A stretch of 64,000 nt of DNA, taken from the NCBI RefSeq assembly GCF_003030345.1, contig NZ_CP028158.1, positions 1,612,001 to 1,676,000 of the forward strand, given 5' to 3'. Position 1 is the first letter of the stretch; every line of letters starts with the position of its first letter. The stretch comes from Plantactinospora sp. BC1 (GTDB taxonomy: Bacteria > Actinomycetota > Actinomycetes > Mycobacteriales > Micromonosporaceae). This document shows positions 49,764 to 59,296 of the stretch, in pieces. A model generated the notes under the pieces. The model saw only the letters and a list, made by a program, of their open reading frames with translations. It was not told the origin of the DNA and did no database searches. A program made the translations under genes and the position numbers.

Positions 49764-50906
49764 GTGATCCGGGTGCTGGTGGACGGGCGGATCGACGCTC
49801 CCGACGGCATCGGTCGCTACACCCGCTGCACCGTCGCGGCGCTGCGGTCCGCCGGTCGGATCCGGCTCGACGTCCTGGCGCCGACCGGGACACCCCGGTA
49901 CGGCTCGGCGGAGGCGGACGAGCTGCTCGACGCCGCCCGACGCTTCGACGCGGACGTGATCCACCTGTTCGACTACCGGATCCCGTGGCCCGATCCCGGC
50001 ATCCCGCTGGTGGTGACCGTGCACGACGTCGTCCGGCTGCTCGATCCCGGTCTCTGCTATTCGGACCAGGCGTTCGCCGCGCGGTTCGGTGCCGCCGACC
50101 TCGCGGCGCTGCGCCGGGCGGTGGCGGAACTGCGCGTACTGACCCCGCCGGCACCGGCCGCCCGGACGCGCCCCGCCTCGGCCCACGAGGAGTACTACGG
50201 CCTGATGATGGCGCACCTCGCGGCGACGGCGGCCCGGATCGTCGTACCGACCGAGACGGTCGCCGGGCAGTTCCGGGCCAGCGTACGGGCGGACGCGCCA
50301 CTGCGGGTCAGCTCCTGGGGCAGCGACCATCTGCTGGCCGCACCGGCACCGCCGGACGGGGCGGTACCGCCGCTGCACGGGTTCGTCCTCTACGTCGGGC
50401 TGGCCCGGGCGCACAAGCGGATCGGTGCCGTGCTGGACGCGTACGCCCGGACGACCAGCCGGCGTCGCGGCGTACCGCTGGTCCTGGTGGGCGGCGACTT
50501 CGCGCCCGGCGGTACCGGTGCCGATCAGGTCGCCGAGCATCCGGTCGGCACCGACGCGGTGCTGCTCGGCGCAGTCCAGGACGGCGCGTTGCAGGCGCTG
50601 TACCGGCGGGCCGGTGCCGTGGTCAGTCTCTCGGCCAGCGAGGGTTTCGGGTTTCCGCCGCTGGAGGCGCTGGCTGCCGGGGCGCCGGTGGTCGCCGCCG
50701 ACATCCCCACCTACCGGGAGCTGCTCGGCGCGGCGGCGCGGCTGGTCGACCCGGACGACGTGGAGGCGACGGCCCGGGCGATCGACGAGTCCCTCGCCGC
50801 CGGCCCACCCCCGGCGGCGGCCGGTGTCGCTCCCCGGTCCTGGGCGGCGCACGGGCGGACGCTGGTGGAGCTCTACCGGGAGGCGGTGCAGGAGCGGGCA
50901 CGGTGA
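49764..50906 (+). CDS. GT4-family glycosyltransferase, second
   Basis: 380 residues, GT-B fold: IRVLVDGRIDAPDGIGRYTRC at the start, FVLYVGLARAHKRIGAVLDAY, a donor motif VSLSASEGFGFPPLEALAAGAPVVAADIPTYREL with the E-x7-E pair. GTG 49764 is chosen over ATG 49743 because GAGGTGG lies five bases before it and the resulting MIRVLVDGR N-terminus lines up with MTRILVDVR of the other GT4. Divergent from the epimerase. Middle residues include HEEYYGLMMAHLAATAARIVVPT, as in GT4 proteins. Sugar and acceptor unknown. Confidence 0.88.
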   Translation: MIRVLVDGRIDAPDGIGRYTRCTVAALRSAGRIRLDVLAPTGTPRYGSAEADELLDAARRFDADVIHLFDYRIPWPDPGIPLVVTVHDVVRLLDPGLCYSDQAFAARFGAADLAALRRAVAELRVLTPPAPAARTRPASAHEEYYGLMMAHLAATAARIVVPTETVAGQFRASVRADAPLRVSSWGSDHLLAAPAPPDGAVPPLHGFVLYVGLARAHKRIGAVLDAYARTTSRRRGVPLVLVGGDFAPGGTGADQVAEHPVGTDAVLLGAVQDGALQALYRRAGAVVSLSASEGFGFPPLEALAAGAPVVAADIPTYRELLGAAARLVDPDDVEATARAIDESLAAGPPPAAAGVAPRSWAAHGRTLVELYREAVQERAR

Positions 50907-50984
50907 AGGGATCGGCTCGGGGCGCCGCCGGTGGTGCCGAACGGGCGTGCGCCACCCCGCTTCGCCGGTGGCAGGATCTATCGG

Positions 50985-51884
50985 ATGGAGCAGGTTCTGC
51001 CATCCGAGGCCGCCGGGCTGCTCGCCCGGGCTCGTCGGGTCGTCGTCTTCACCGGTGCCGGGATGTCGGCCGAGAGCGGCGTACCGACCTTCCGGGACGA
51101 CCTCACCGGGTTGTGGGCCCGCTTCGCTCCGGCGCGACTCGCCACCCCGGAGGCGTTCCACGCCGACCCGGACCTGGTGTGGGGCTGGTACGAGTGGCGG
51201 CGCGCCCGGGTACGCCGGGCCGAGCCGAATCCGGGGCACTTCGCCATTGCCGCCCTCCAGGCGCTGGTCCCCGACACGGTGGTGGTGACCCAGAACGTCG
51301 ACGACCTGCACGAGCGGGCCGGCTCCGCTTCCCCGGTGCACCTGCACGGCAGCCTCTTCGCTCCCCGGTGCATCGCCGCGGCCGCCCACCCGGCCGCCCT
51401 GACGGAGCCGGAGGACGGCGGGACCGTCGATCCGGGCGAGGACGCCGGGGCCGTCGATCCGGGCGAGGACGCCGGGGCCGTCGATCCGGGCGAGGACGCC
51501 GGGGCCGTCGATCCGGGCGAGGACGCCGGGGCCGTCGATCCGGGCGAGGGCGGCCGGCTGCCGCCGCCGCGCTGCACCCGCTGCGGTGCGCTGGTCCGGC
51601 CCGGCGTGGTGTGGTTCGGCGAGGCGCTCCCGGAGGCGGCGTTGAGCGCGGCGATCAGGGCCGCCGCCGGCTGCGACGTACTGCTGGCGGTCGGCACCTC
51701 CGGGGTCGTCTATCCGGCCGCCGAGATCCCCGGGATCGCGGCACGCTCCGGTGCCACCGTGATCCAGGTGAACCCGGAACCGACGCCGCTCGACCCGGTC
51801 TGCGCGATCAACCTGCGCGGAACCGCGGCCGAGGTGCTCCCCGCCCTCATCGCCGCCGCCCGGCAGTACAGCGGAAGCACCTGA
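50985..51884 (+). CDS. Sir2-family NAD-dependent deacylase with a repeat-split zinc module
   Basis: 299 residues. NAD-binding motifs FTGAGMSAESGVPTFRD (22-38), TQNVDDLHERAG (102-113) and the catalytic HLHGSLF (His121) are intact, as are VGTSGVVYPAAEIP and IQVNPEPTP. The zinc module is altered: Cys129 is followed by AAAAHP rather than a second Cys, then 45 residues of five 9-mer repeats (VDPGEDAGA), then RCTRC (Cys197, Cys200). Three Cys instead of four may mean His135 or a weak site. It removes acyl groups from lysines in the CobB class; no partner gene is evident. ATG 50985 begins the first helix. Confidence 0.88.
   Translation: MEQVLPSEAAGLLARARRVVVFTGAGMSAESGVPTFRDDLTGLWARFAPARLATPEAFHADPDLVWGWYEWRRARVRRAEPNPGHFAIAALQALVPDTVVVTQNVDDLHERAGSASPVHLHGSLFAPRCIAAAAHPAALTEPEDGGTVDPGEDAGAVDPGEDAGAVDPGEDAGAVDPGEDAGAVDPGEGGRLPPPRCTRCGALVRPGVVWFGEALPEAALSAAIRAAAGCDVLLAVGTSGVVYPAAEIPGIAARSGATVIQVNPEPTPLDPVCAINLRGTAAEVLPALIAAARQYSGST
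51414..51548 (+). repeat. In-frame 27-bp tandem repeat inside the sirtuin gene, five copies
   Basis: Exact 27-bp period from 51414; three central copies are identical. Encodes (D)AGAVDPGE units. Near-identity of copies indicates recent expansion. Confidence 0.95.
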
Positions 51885-51910
51885 TCCGCCGCGCGTGCTG
51901 AGCGGTGGTG

Positions 51911-52381
51911 TCACATGACGTAGGTGAGGCTGACCCAGAAGACCAGCGCCGAGGCGGCGAGCAGCCCGCCGAGGGTGGTACCGGTCATGATCAGCGCTGG
52001 GGCGATCCGGACCCGGTCCCGGAGCAACAGGTAGACGCCGATGGCGGCGATGAAGGCGATCACGGCGAGGTAGACCACGAAGAGGAAGCTCACGGTGACG
52101 ACGGCCGCCGAGCCGGCGGCGGCCACACCGGCCCGGCGGGGACCGAGGTCGCGGCGGAAGACCGGATAGGCGACGGCGGCGGCGAAGAGGGCGACGAATC
52201 CCAGCACCGCCGGAAGCGCCACGCTGGCGAGGAGAAGCATCAGCAGGAAGCTCCCGGTGACGCCGACCGCGACGGCCACGGCGGCGTGACGCGGCCCGAG
52301 GGCGCGCGGTGGGACCAGGTAGCCGACGGCGCCGGCACAGACGGCGGTGGCGCCGATGAGGAGCGCGAGAGACGAGTCCAC
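51911..52381 (-). CDS. Five-helix membrane protein of unknown function
   Basis: 156 residues with about five membrane helices separated by short PPRALGPRH, FRRDLGPRR and RDRVRIAP loops. The near-repeat (P/R)-x-LGPR(H/R)-A after helices 1 and 3 hints at internal duplication. No family recognised. GTG 52381 is chosen over ATG-like readings upstream because GGAAGGCAGG precedes it and the helix starts at once. It is convergent with the sirtuin gene with a 26-base gap. Confidence 0.7.
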   Translation of the reverse strand: MDSSLALLIGATAVCAGAVGYLVPPRALGPRHAAVAVAVGVTGSFLLMLLLASVALPAVLGFVALFAAAVAYPVFRRDLGPRRAGVAAAGSAAVVTVSFLFVVYLAVIAFIAAIGVYLLLRDRVRIAPALIMTGTTLGGLLAASALVFWVSLTYVM

Positions 52382-52501
52382 GGCCTGCCTTCCGATCCGG
52401 TGTCCTCGGACGATGGGAATCGTACGAAAGCCGCGCACCCCCGCAGGTCCCCGCCCGGGCGTCGCCGGCCACCCGGCACCGCACTCCCCGGCCGCGCACC
52501 G

Positions 52502-54307
52502 CTAGGAAACCGGTGCCGACCGGATCGCGAGTACGGCCTGCACGAGTGCGGCGTGGGTGAGGGTCTGCGGATAGTTGCCGAGGTGGGCGCCGGTCACCGG
52601 GTCCATCTCCTCGGCGTAGAGACCCAACGGGCTCGCCCGGTCGAGGAGTGCCCGGAACAGCTCGACCGCCTCGGCCCGCCGCCCGGTGCCGGCGAGCGCC
52701 TGGACCAGCCAGAAGGAGCAGGGCAGGAAGGCCGCCTCGGAGCCGGGCAGGCCGTCCCGGCCGGGCGGGTAGCGGTAGAGCAGCGGACCGCCCGCGCCCA
52801 GGTCGCTCCGGATCGCCTCGATGGTGCGCTCCACCCGGGGCGAACCGGCGTCCTCGATGCCGAGCAGTGGGAGTACCAGCAGCGCGGCGTCGACTTCCCG
52901 GGATCCGTAGCCGCGGACGTAGTTGCCCCGCTCGGGGTCGACGCCGTGCACCCGCACGTCGTCGACGATCGCCTGTCGGGCGTCGCGCCAGCGTCGCCGC
53001 TGCCGGTCCGGGATCGGATGGGTCTCGGCGATCCGCAGCGCCCGGTCCAGCGCGAGCCAGCCCATCAGCTTGGAGTGCACCTGCTGGGTGGGGTGGCGCA
53101 GCTCCCAGATGCCGGCGTCGGGTTCCGGCCAGCGCCGGGCGACCACGTCGGCGAAGCCGCGTACCGCCCGCCAGGTCTCGGCGTCGAGGCGGTGTCCGCC
53201 CCGCGCGTATACCCAGCCGGCGTCGACGATCCAGCCGTAGCCGTCGAGCTGGTGCTGGCCGGCGGCACCGTTGCCGACGCGTACCGGGATGCTGCCGGCG
53301 TAGCCGGGCCAGCCGTCGAGCTGCCGCTCCGCCGGCACCCGCAGTCCGTCCAGGGTGAACAGTGCCGGCAGGCGCGGTCGCTGCAACCGGCTGGCCCGCA
53401 ACAGCCAGGCGAGGAAGCCCCGGGCCTGGTCGGGCTTGCCGACGCCGAGGAAGGCGGCGATGCCGATGCTGGCGTCCCGGGGCCAGACGTAGCGGTAGTC
53501 CCAGTTCCGTACCCCGCCGGGCTGCTCCGGCAGCGAGGTGGTCGGCGCGGCGACCGGGGCATGCGACGGCGAGTGGGTCAACAGCCGCAGGGTGAGCAGG
53601 CTACGCGCCACCGCGTCCCGGAACGGCAGTTCGGGGTCGAGGTCGGCGACCCAGGTCCGCCAGTACGTCTCGTCGGCGCGCAGCAGTTCCCAGGCCGCCT
53701 CCGGATCCACCTGGACCAGTGGTTCCCGGTGGGCCACCACCAGTACGAAGGTGACCGGCCGGCCCGGGTGGACGGTGATCGGGGCCGGCCGGCCGGCTTC
53801 GACGACCGGCCCGGGAGCGCAGCTCAGCGAGACCGCGAGTCCATTCCACTCGCAGACCGAGACCGGCCCGTGCCGTCGTGTCCGGGGCGGCCGGTGGCCG
53901 GCGCCGAGCCGGGGGTCGAACTCGACGACGGCGTCGGCGGGGCCGCCCTCGGCGTGGAGGCGCCGGACCAGCAGGGTCGTCGGCAGCAGTCGACCGGTGA
54001 CCTCGGCGACCATCCCCTCGGTGAGGGTGAGGCGTCGCTCTCCGATCGCCCAGGTGGTCCGCAGGGTGGTGCTGTCCGGCCGGTACCGCCGCTCGACCAG
54101 CTCGGCGGGTCGGGCCGGGCCGATCCGGTAGGTGCCGGCCGCCGGACCGCCGACGAGCCTGCCGAACAGGGGCGCGCCGTCGAAGCGGGGTACGCACATC
54201 CAGTCGATCGCGCCGGCGCTGGAGACCAGGGCCGCCGTGCGGGTGTCGCCGAGCAGCCCGTAGTCCGCGATCGGCGGTGCCGGCCCGGCCGCGCCGACCG
54301 GGCTCAT
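52502..54307 (-). CDS. Glycoside hydrolase family 15 (glucoamylase/trehalase-like)
   Basis: 601 residues. N-terminal beta-sandwich (PPIADYGLLGDTRTAALVSSAGAIDWMCVPRFD, typical of actinobacterial GH15) precedes an (alpha/alpha)6 barrel with GGVRNWDYRYVWPRDA, the substrate-binding region, and catalytic acids placed around WELRHPTQQVHSKLMGWLALDRA and YAEEMDPVTGAHLGNYPQTLTH. No signal peptide, so it acts on cytoplasmic alpha-glucosides; relatives in actinobacteria include a trehalase. ATG overlaps the upstream membrane-protein stop by four bases (ATGA). Substrate trehalose or maltooligosaccharide cannot be separated by eye. Confidence 0.9.
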   Translation of the reverse strand: MSPVGAAGPAPPIADYGLLGDTRTAALVSSAGAIDWMCVPRFDGAPLFGRLVGGPAAGTYRIGPARPAELVERRYRPDSTTLRTTWAIGERRLTLTEGMVAEVTGRLLPTTLLVRRLHAEGGPADAVVEFDPRLGAGHRPPRTRRHGPVSVCEWNGLAVSLSCAPGPVVEAGRPAPITVHPGRPVTFVLVVAHREPLVQVDPEAAWELLRADETYWRTWVADLDPELPFRDAVARSLLTLRLLTHSPSHAPVAAPTTSLPEQPGGVRNWDYRYVWPRDASIGIAAFLGVGKPDQARGFLAWLLRASRLQRPRLPALFTLDGLRVPAERQLDGWPGYAGSIPVRVGNGAAGQHQLDGYGWIVDAGWVYARGGHRLDAETWRAVRGFADVVARRWPEPDAGIWELRHPTQQVHSKLMGWLALDRALRIAETHPIPDRQRRRWRDARQAIVDDVRVHGVDPERGNYVRGYGSREVDAALLVLPLLGIEDAGSPRVERTIEAIRSDLGAGGPLLYRYPPGRDGLPGSEAAFLPCSFWLVQALAGTGRRAEAVELFRALLDRASPLGLYAEEMDPVTGAHLGNYPQTLTHAALVQAVLAIRSAPVS

Positions 54308-54780
54308 CGGGCCTGGAGGAGCAGCCCGAGGACGGCCCCGTAGAGGAGGTGCACGGCCACCGTGACCGTCGGGGTCTGCATCCCGTAGTTCAGGGCGAGC
54401 AGGCCGGGCGGCTCCAGCACCGCCGTACTGGCCGGGCCGGCCCTGGCCGAGGCCATCCGGGGATGTACGCCGGGCAGCAGCGGCAGCAGTACCGTCAGCG
54501 CGATGCCGACGTGCACCATGCCGAGCAGCGCGCCGAGCCACCAGGTGGCCCGTCCGAGCAGGGCGAACGTCGCGGCGTAGCCGAGCGCGAACCCCTGACC
54601 GGTCAGCAGGTGGATGAAGAACCCGGCCACCCGGGCCCGGTCGGGGTCCTCGGTGACCAGGGTGCCGAGGATCAGCGGCAGGTCGACCCGGGTGAGCCCG
54701 GCGAGTTGCGCGGCGATCATCGCCGCGGTGAGCGCGGCGGTGGCCACCACCCCGAAGAGTGCCCATCCCGCCCAGTCCAT
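54304..54780 (-). CDS. Four-to-five-helix membrane protein coupled to the GH15 gene
   Basis: 158 residues with about four membrane helices; GFFIHLLTGQGFALGYAATFALLGRATWWLGALLGMVHVGIALTVLLP forms the central pair. No family recognised with confidence. Start is ATG 54780; a GTG at 54810 would add ten polar residues and neither has a strong ribosome site. Coupling by ATGA to GH15 suggests a joint role, but there is no sugar-transport motif. Confidence 0.7.
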   Translation of the reverse strand: MDWAGWALFGVVATAALTAAMIAAQLAGLTRVDLPLILGTLVTEDPDRARVAGFFIHLLTGQGFALGYAATFALLGRATWWLGALLGMVHVGIALTVLLPLLPGVHPRMASARAGPASTAVLEPPGLLALNYGMQTPTVTVAVHLLYGAVLGLLLQAR

Positions 54781-54978
54781 CTCAGCCGGCGCGGCCGACC
54801 GCCGGGACACGCCGGCCGGGCCCGGTCGCCGGGGCGCGTACCGGATCGACCATCGACCTGCCTCCTGCCTCCTGCGCGGGGATCGCGGCGCAGCGGGGCG
54901 CCCGGCGCCTCGACACGCACCCGACCCGAATTCGTCCGGATATCTACCGTATGCGGCAGCGTGCTCCCGGACGGTACG

Positions 54979-55023
54979 GCTCGCCGGGCGAGCACCGGGG
55001 AACGGCAGCTCGGTCCGGCGAGC
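54979..55023 (-). terminator. Terminator of the arabinose operon
   Basis: GCTCGCCGG at 54979-54987 pairs with CCGGCGAGC at 55015-55023; a competing small hairpin GCTCG-CCGGG-CGAGC (54979-54993) is possible. It lies directly after the permease stop. Confidence 0.6.
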
Positions 55024-55026
55024 GAG

Positions 55027-56289
55027 TTACCGGGAGGCTCCGGCGCGGCGCTTGGTCCAGACGTCGAAGGCCACCGCGGCGAGGAGTACGGCGCCCTTGA
55101 CCAGCATCACCCGCTCGCTCGGCGCGCCCATCAGCGACATGCCATTGTTGATCACGCCCATGATCAGGCCACCGGTGATCGCCCCGACCACCTTGCCGAC
55201 GCCACCCTGCACGGCCGCCCCGCCGATGAACGCCGCCGCGATGGCGTCGAGTTCGAAGGCGTTGCCGGCGGTCGGGCCGGCCTGGTTGAGCCGGCCGGCG
55301 AAGATGATGCCGGCGAGCGCGGAGAGCACGCCCATGTTGACGAAGATCCAGAAGATCACCGACTTGACCTTGACGCCGCTCAGGGTCGCGGCCTGGAGGT
55401 TGCCGCCGACGGCGTAGATCTGCCGGCCGAAGACGGCCCGGCTGGTCAGCAGCGAGTACGCCAGGATCAGCCCGGCGAGCAGGATCAGCACCCAGGGCAG
55501 GTTCTTGAACCGGGCCAACTGCACGATCACCGTCATCACCACGACGCCGGCCAGGGCGAGCTTGAGGACGAAGAGCGGCAGCGGCTCGACGGTCTGCTGG
55601 TAGCCGAGCCGGGCCATCCGGCCGCGCCACTGCACCAGGACGATGCCGGCCATCGCGGCGATCCCGACCAGCAGGCTGAACAGGTCGGCGCCGCCCAGCG
55701 GGCCGAGCCCGACGTTGCCGAGGTAGCCCTCGGTGAAGCCGTTGGCGAGGGTACGCACCGGGTCCGGGAACGGGCCGATGCCCTGGTTGCCGAGGACGGT
55801 CAGGGTGAGCGCCCGGAAGAGCAGCATCCCGGCCAGGGTCACGATGAAGGCCGGGATGCCGAAGTAGGCGATCCAGAAGCCCTGCCAGGCACCGATCAGG
55901 CCGCCGACGACGAGGGTGATCAGCAGGGCCAGCGGCCACGGTACGTCGTGTTCCACCATCAGCACGGCCGCGACCGCCCCGGTGACCGCCACCACCGAGC
56001 CGGCGGAGAGGTCGATGTGCCCGGCGATGATGATCAGGATCATGCCGATCGCCAGGATCAGCACGTACGAGTTCTGCACGACGATGTTGGAGATGTTCTG
56101 CGGCTGGAGCAGGGCCCCGTCGGTCAGCACCGAGAAGAGCAGCACGATCAACGCGAAGGCGACGTAGATGCCGCTCTGCCGCAGGTTGATCGACAGCCGT
56201 CGGCCGGGACCGCCGGCCGGGGCGGACGGTTCACCGAGACCGGGGCCGCTCACCGCGACATCGGCGTTGGTGGGTGCGGTGGCGCTCAT
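55027..56289 (-). CDS. Multiple-monosaccharide ABC importer permease (GguB/MmsB/XylH type)
   Basis: 420 residues with about ten membrane helices. It has IGMILIIIAGHIDLSAGSVVAVTGAVAA (family GxDLSVGSxxA) and TLSGVKVKSVIFWIFVNMGVLSALAGIIFAGRLNQAGPTAG followed by ELDAIAAAFIGGAAVQGGVGKVVGAITGGLIMGVINNGMSL, both diagnostic of CUT2 permeases. Six bases from the ATPase stop. With the ChvE-like protein it should import arabinose and perhaps xylose or galactose. Last gene of the operon; a hairpin follows. Confidence 0.93.
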   Translation of the reverse strand: MSATAPTNADVAVSGPGLGEPSAPAGGPGRRLSINLRQSGIYVAFALIVLLFSVLTDGALLQPQNISNIVVQNSYVLILAIGMILIIIAGHIDLSAGSVVAVTGAVAAVLMVEHDVPWPLALLITLVVGGLIGAWQGFWIAYFGIPAFIVTLAGMLLFRALTLTVLGNQGIGPFPDPVRTLANGFTEGYLGNVGLGPLGGADLFSLLVGIAAMAGIVLVQWRGRMARLGYQQTVEPLPLFVLKLALAGVVVMTVIVQLARFKNLPWVLILLAGLILAYSLLTSRAVFGRQIYAVGGNLQAATLSGVKVKSVIFWIFVNMGVLSALAGIIFAGRLNQAGPTAGNAFELDAIAAAFIGGAAVQGGVGKVVGAITGGLIMGVINNGMSLMGAPSERVMLVKGAVLLAAVAFDVWTKRRAGASR

Positions 56290-56295
56290 CGAGGT

Positions 56296-57912
56296 CTACT
56301 CCTGTCCGTTCGTCGGTCCGCTCGGACGTCCGGCGGCGTCCGCCGGGTCGGGGTCGTCCGAGGTGGTGCGGGCGTCGCCGTGGTCGGCCTGGCCCTTGGT
56401 CATGTACCGCATCAGGTGTTCCTGGGTCGCCTCCGCGCGGGGCACCTCGGCGGTGACCCGGCCGGCGGAGAGGGTGTAGATGCGGTCGCAGAGGCCGAGC
56501 AGCTCGGGCAGCTCCGACGAGATGACCAGGATGGCCTTGCCCTCGTCGGCGAGCCGGTTGATGATCGAGTAGATCTCGTACTTGGCGCCGACGTCGATGC
56601 CCCGGGTCGGCTCGTCGAGGATCAGCACGTCCGGATTGGTGAAGATCCACTTCGAGAGTACGACCTTCTGCTGGTTGCCGCCGCTGAGCTTGCCGGTCAC
56701 GCTCAGCACGCTCGGCGCCTTGATGTTCATGCTGGCCCGGAACTCGTCGGCGACCTGGAACTCCCGGTGGTCGTCGACCCAGCCGCGCCGGGCCAGCCGG
56801 CTCAGACCGGCGGCCGAGACGTTCCGCTTGATGTCCTCGATCAGGTTGAGGCCGTACCGCTTGCGGTCCTCGGTCGCGTACGCGATGCCGTGCCGGATCG
56901 CGTCCCGCACCGACCGTACGGTGATCTCCCGACCGTCCTTGACCAGCCGGCCGGAGATGTCCGTCCCGTACGACCGCCCGAAGACGCTCATCGCCAGCTC
57001 GGTACGGCCGGCCCCCATCAGCCCGGCCAGCCCGACGATCTCGCCGCGCCGCAGCGTGAGGTTGGCGTTCGAGACCACCACCCGGCCGTGCTGGTTGGGG
57101 CTGTGCACCGTCCAGTCCTCGATCCGCAGCACCTCGCTGCCGATCCGCGGCTCGCGCGGCGGGAACCGGTGGTCGAGGTCCCGGCCCACCATCCCGGAGA
57201 TGATCCGGTCCTCGGTCACCACGTCGGTGGCGGGGTCCAGGGTCTCGATCGTCCGGCCGTCCCGCAGGATGGTGATCCGGTCGGCGATCGCGGCGATCTC
57301 GTTCAGCTTGTGCGAGATGATCACGCAGGTGATGCCCTGGTCGCGCAGGCCGCGCAGCAGGTCGAGCAGGTGCGCCGAGTCCCGGTCGTTGAGCGCGGCG
57401 GTGGGCTCGTCGAGGATGAGCAGCCGGACCCGCTTGGAAAGCGCCTTGGCGATCTCGACGAGCTGCTGCTTGCCGACGCCGATGTCGCTGACCTGGGTCA
57501 CCGGGTTCTCGTGGAGTCCGACCCGGGCCAGCAGCTCGGCGGCCTCGTGGTTGGTCCGGTTCCAGTCGATCAGCCCACGGCTGGCCCGCTCGTTGCCGAG
57601 GAAGATGTTCTCGGCGATCGAGAGCTGCGGGCAGAGCGCCAGCTCCTGGTGGATGATGACGATGCCGCGCCGCTCGCTGTCCCGGATGTCGGCGAACTCG
57701 CAGGGCTCGCCGTCGAAGGAAATCTCCCCGGAGTACGAGCCGTGCGGGTAGACCCCGGAGAGCACCTTCATCAGGGTGGACTTCCCGGCGCCGTTCTCGC
57801 CGCAGATCGCGTGGATCTCACCCCGGCGCACCGAGAGGCTGACCTCGTGCAGCGCGCGTACCCCGGGAAAGGTCTTGGTGATGTCCCGCATCCGCAGAAT
57901 GTCGTCGGTCAT
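56296..57912 (-). CDS. Multiple-monosaccharide ABC importer ATPase (GguA/MmsA/XylG type, two ABC domains)
   Basis: 538 residues with tandem ATPase domains, as in CUT2 importers. The first has [16 protein letters not shown] and [28 protein letters not shown]; the second has [17 protein letters not shown] (degenerate Walker A), [12 protein letters not shown] and [18 protein letters not shown]. It energises the GguB-like permease. The ~30-residue tail after [10 protein letters not shown] is polar and low-complexity. Located 114 bases downstream of the binding-protein gene, the rest in tight order. Confidence 0.93.
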   Translation of the reverse strand: MTDDILRMRDITKTFPGVRALHEVSLSVRRGEIHAICGENGAGKSTLMKVLSGVYPHGSYSGEISFDGEPCEFADIRDSERRGIVIIHQELALCPQLSIAENIFLGNERASRGLIDWNRTNHEAAELLARVGLHENPVTQVSDIGVGKQQLVEIAKALSKRVRLLILDEPTAALNDRDSAHLLDLLRGLRDQGITCVIISHKLNEIAAIADRITILRDGRTIETLDPATDVVTEDRIISGMVGRDLDHRFPPREPRIGSEVLRIEDWTVHSPNQHGRVVVSNANLTLRRGEIVGLAGLMGAGRTELAMSVFGRSYGTDISGRLVKDGREITVRSVRDAIRHGIAYATEDRKRYGLNLIEDIKRNVSAAGLSRLARRGWVDDHREFQVADEFRASMNIKAPSVLSVTGKLSGGNQQKVVLSKWIFTNPDVLILDEPTRGIDVGAKYEIYSIINRLADEGKAILVISSELPELLGLCDRIYTLSAGRVTAEVPRAEATQEHLMRYMTKGQADHGDARTTSDDPDPADAAGRPSGPTNGQE

Positions 57913-58026
57913 GCCAATGGATCGCCTTTTGGGTCGGTGGGTGGGCCGGGGGCGCCGGTGTCGGGGCCGGCATGGTGCGGCGGGCGCCTCGCGGGGATCG
58001 GACCCGGGGCGACCGCCGCGACCGTA

Positions 58027-59154
58027 CTACTGGAGCTGCTCCGGCTTGTAGTAGCCGGTGTCGATCAGCGCCGCCTTGTAGTTGGCCTTGTTGACGATCA
58101 CCGGGTCGAGCAGGAAGGAGGGCACGACCTTGTTGCCGTTGTCGTAGTCCTTCTCGTTGTTGACCTCGGGCTTGCTCCCCTTGAGCACCGCGTCGGCCAT
58201 CTTGATCGCCACCTCGGCGAGCTGCCGGGTGTCCTTGTAGATGGTCGAGTACTGCTCACCGGCGATGATGGACTTCACCGAGGCGACCTCGGCGTCCTGC
58301 CCGGTCACGATCGGGTACGGCTGCCCGGTGGTGCCGTAGCCGTTGCTCTTCAGCGCCGACAGGATGCCGATCGACAGCCCGTCGTACGGCGAGAGCACGC
58401 CGTCGACCTTCACCCCGCTGCTGTACGTCTTGGTCAGCAGGTCCTCCATCCGGCGCTGGGCGGTGCCGGCGTCCCAGCGCAGGATCGCGACGGTCTTGAA
58501 GTCCTTCTGCCCGCTCTTGACCACCAGGGTGCCCTTGTCGATGTACGGCTGGAGCACCGACATCGCGCCGTTGAAGAAGAAGGTGGCGTTGTTGTCGTCC
58601 GGCGAGCCGGCGAAGAGTTCGATGTTGAACGGGCCCTTGGCGGTGCCGTCGCTGCCGTCCTCGTTCTTCAGCTTCAGCCCGACCAGCAGCGAGGTCGCCT
58701 GCTGCACCCCGACCTTGAAGTTGTCGAAGGTGGCGTAGTAGTCGACGTTCGGGCTGTTGCGGATCAGCCGGTCGTACGCGATGACCGGGATCTTGTTGTC
58801 CGCCGCGTTCTGCAACTGGGTGGTGATGGCGGTGCCGTCGATCGAGGCGATGATCAGCACCTTGGCGCCCTTGGTGATCTGGTTCTCGATCTGGGCCACC
58901 TGGGTGGGGATGTCGTCCTGGGCGTACTGGAGGTCGACCTTGAAGCCGAGCTTCTCCAGGCCCGCCTTGACGTTGTTGCCGTCGTGGATCCACCGCTCGG
59001 AGGACTTCGTCGGCATGGTGACCCCGACGAGCGCCCCGGCGTTGTCGCCGGAGCCGGCCTCCTGGTCCACGGTCTTGGTGCTCGATCCGCACGCGGTGAG
59101 CGCGACGGCGAGCGTGGCGGCGCTGGCCACCGCCGCGAGCCGGACGAATTTCAT
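58027..59154 (-). CDS. ChvE-type multiple-monosaccharide-binding lipoprotein
   Basis: 375 residues, type I CUT2 binding protein. The signal peptide ends with lipobox VALTAC (about 20), giving an anchored lipoprotein. [29 protein letters not shown] and [29 protein letters not shown] match ChvE, which binds arabinose, galactose, glucose and related aldoses. ATG 59154 is set by GGAGG five bases before it; the longer frame to 59250 is rejected. Between araA and the ATPase/permease genes on one strand, so arabinose is the probable cargo. Confidence 0.93.
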   Translation of the reverse strand: MKFVRLAAVASAATLAVALTACGSSTKTVDQEAGSGDNAGALVGVTMPTKSSERWIHDGNNVKAGLEKLGFKVDLQYAQDDIPTQVAQIENQITKGAKVLIIASIDGTAITTQLQNAADNKIPVIAYDRLIRNSPNVDYYATFDNFKVGVQQATSLLVGLKLKNEDGSDGTAKGPFNIELFAGSPDDNNATFFFNGAMSVLQPYIDKGTLVVKSGQKDFKTVAILRWDAGTAQRRMEDLLTKTYSSGVKVDGVLSPYDGLSIGILSALKSNGYGTTGQPYPIVTGQDAEVASVKSIIAGEQYSTIYKDTRQLAEVAIKMADAVLKGSKPEVNNEKDYDNGNKVVPSFLLDPVIVNKANYKAALIDTGYYKPEQLQ

Positions 59155-59296
59155 CTGGTCCTCCATTTCCTGGTACGGCGTGCGGGTCCCGGTCCGCCGC
59201 CGGCCCGGGTCACGGGACGGTCGGCGGGCCGGTGCGGGTGACGGTCTCACGGCCGCCCGGGCGACGTGCCCCCGGGTGCGTGCCCCGCCGGTCGGG

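Noticed and set aside
44997-51884. STAND NTPase plus Sir2 as an antiphage defence island
   Set aside because: The sirtuin has the CobB-like stand-alone layout, the genes are not in one operon, and no nuclease, integrase or other defence marker is present.
48525-52499. 1324-codon minus-strand open frame through epimerase, GT4 and sirtuin
   Set aside because: Shadow frame; it contains the reverse of the 27-bp repeat as a false peptide repeat and has no domain.
54277-59241. Open frame of 1654 codons on the plus strand opposite the arabinose operon and GH15
   Set aside because: Antisense shadow of GC-rich genes: low-complexity Gly/Arg/Pro/Val product without motifs, while the minus-strand genes have full family motifs.
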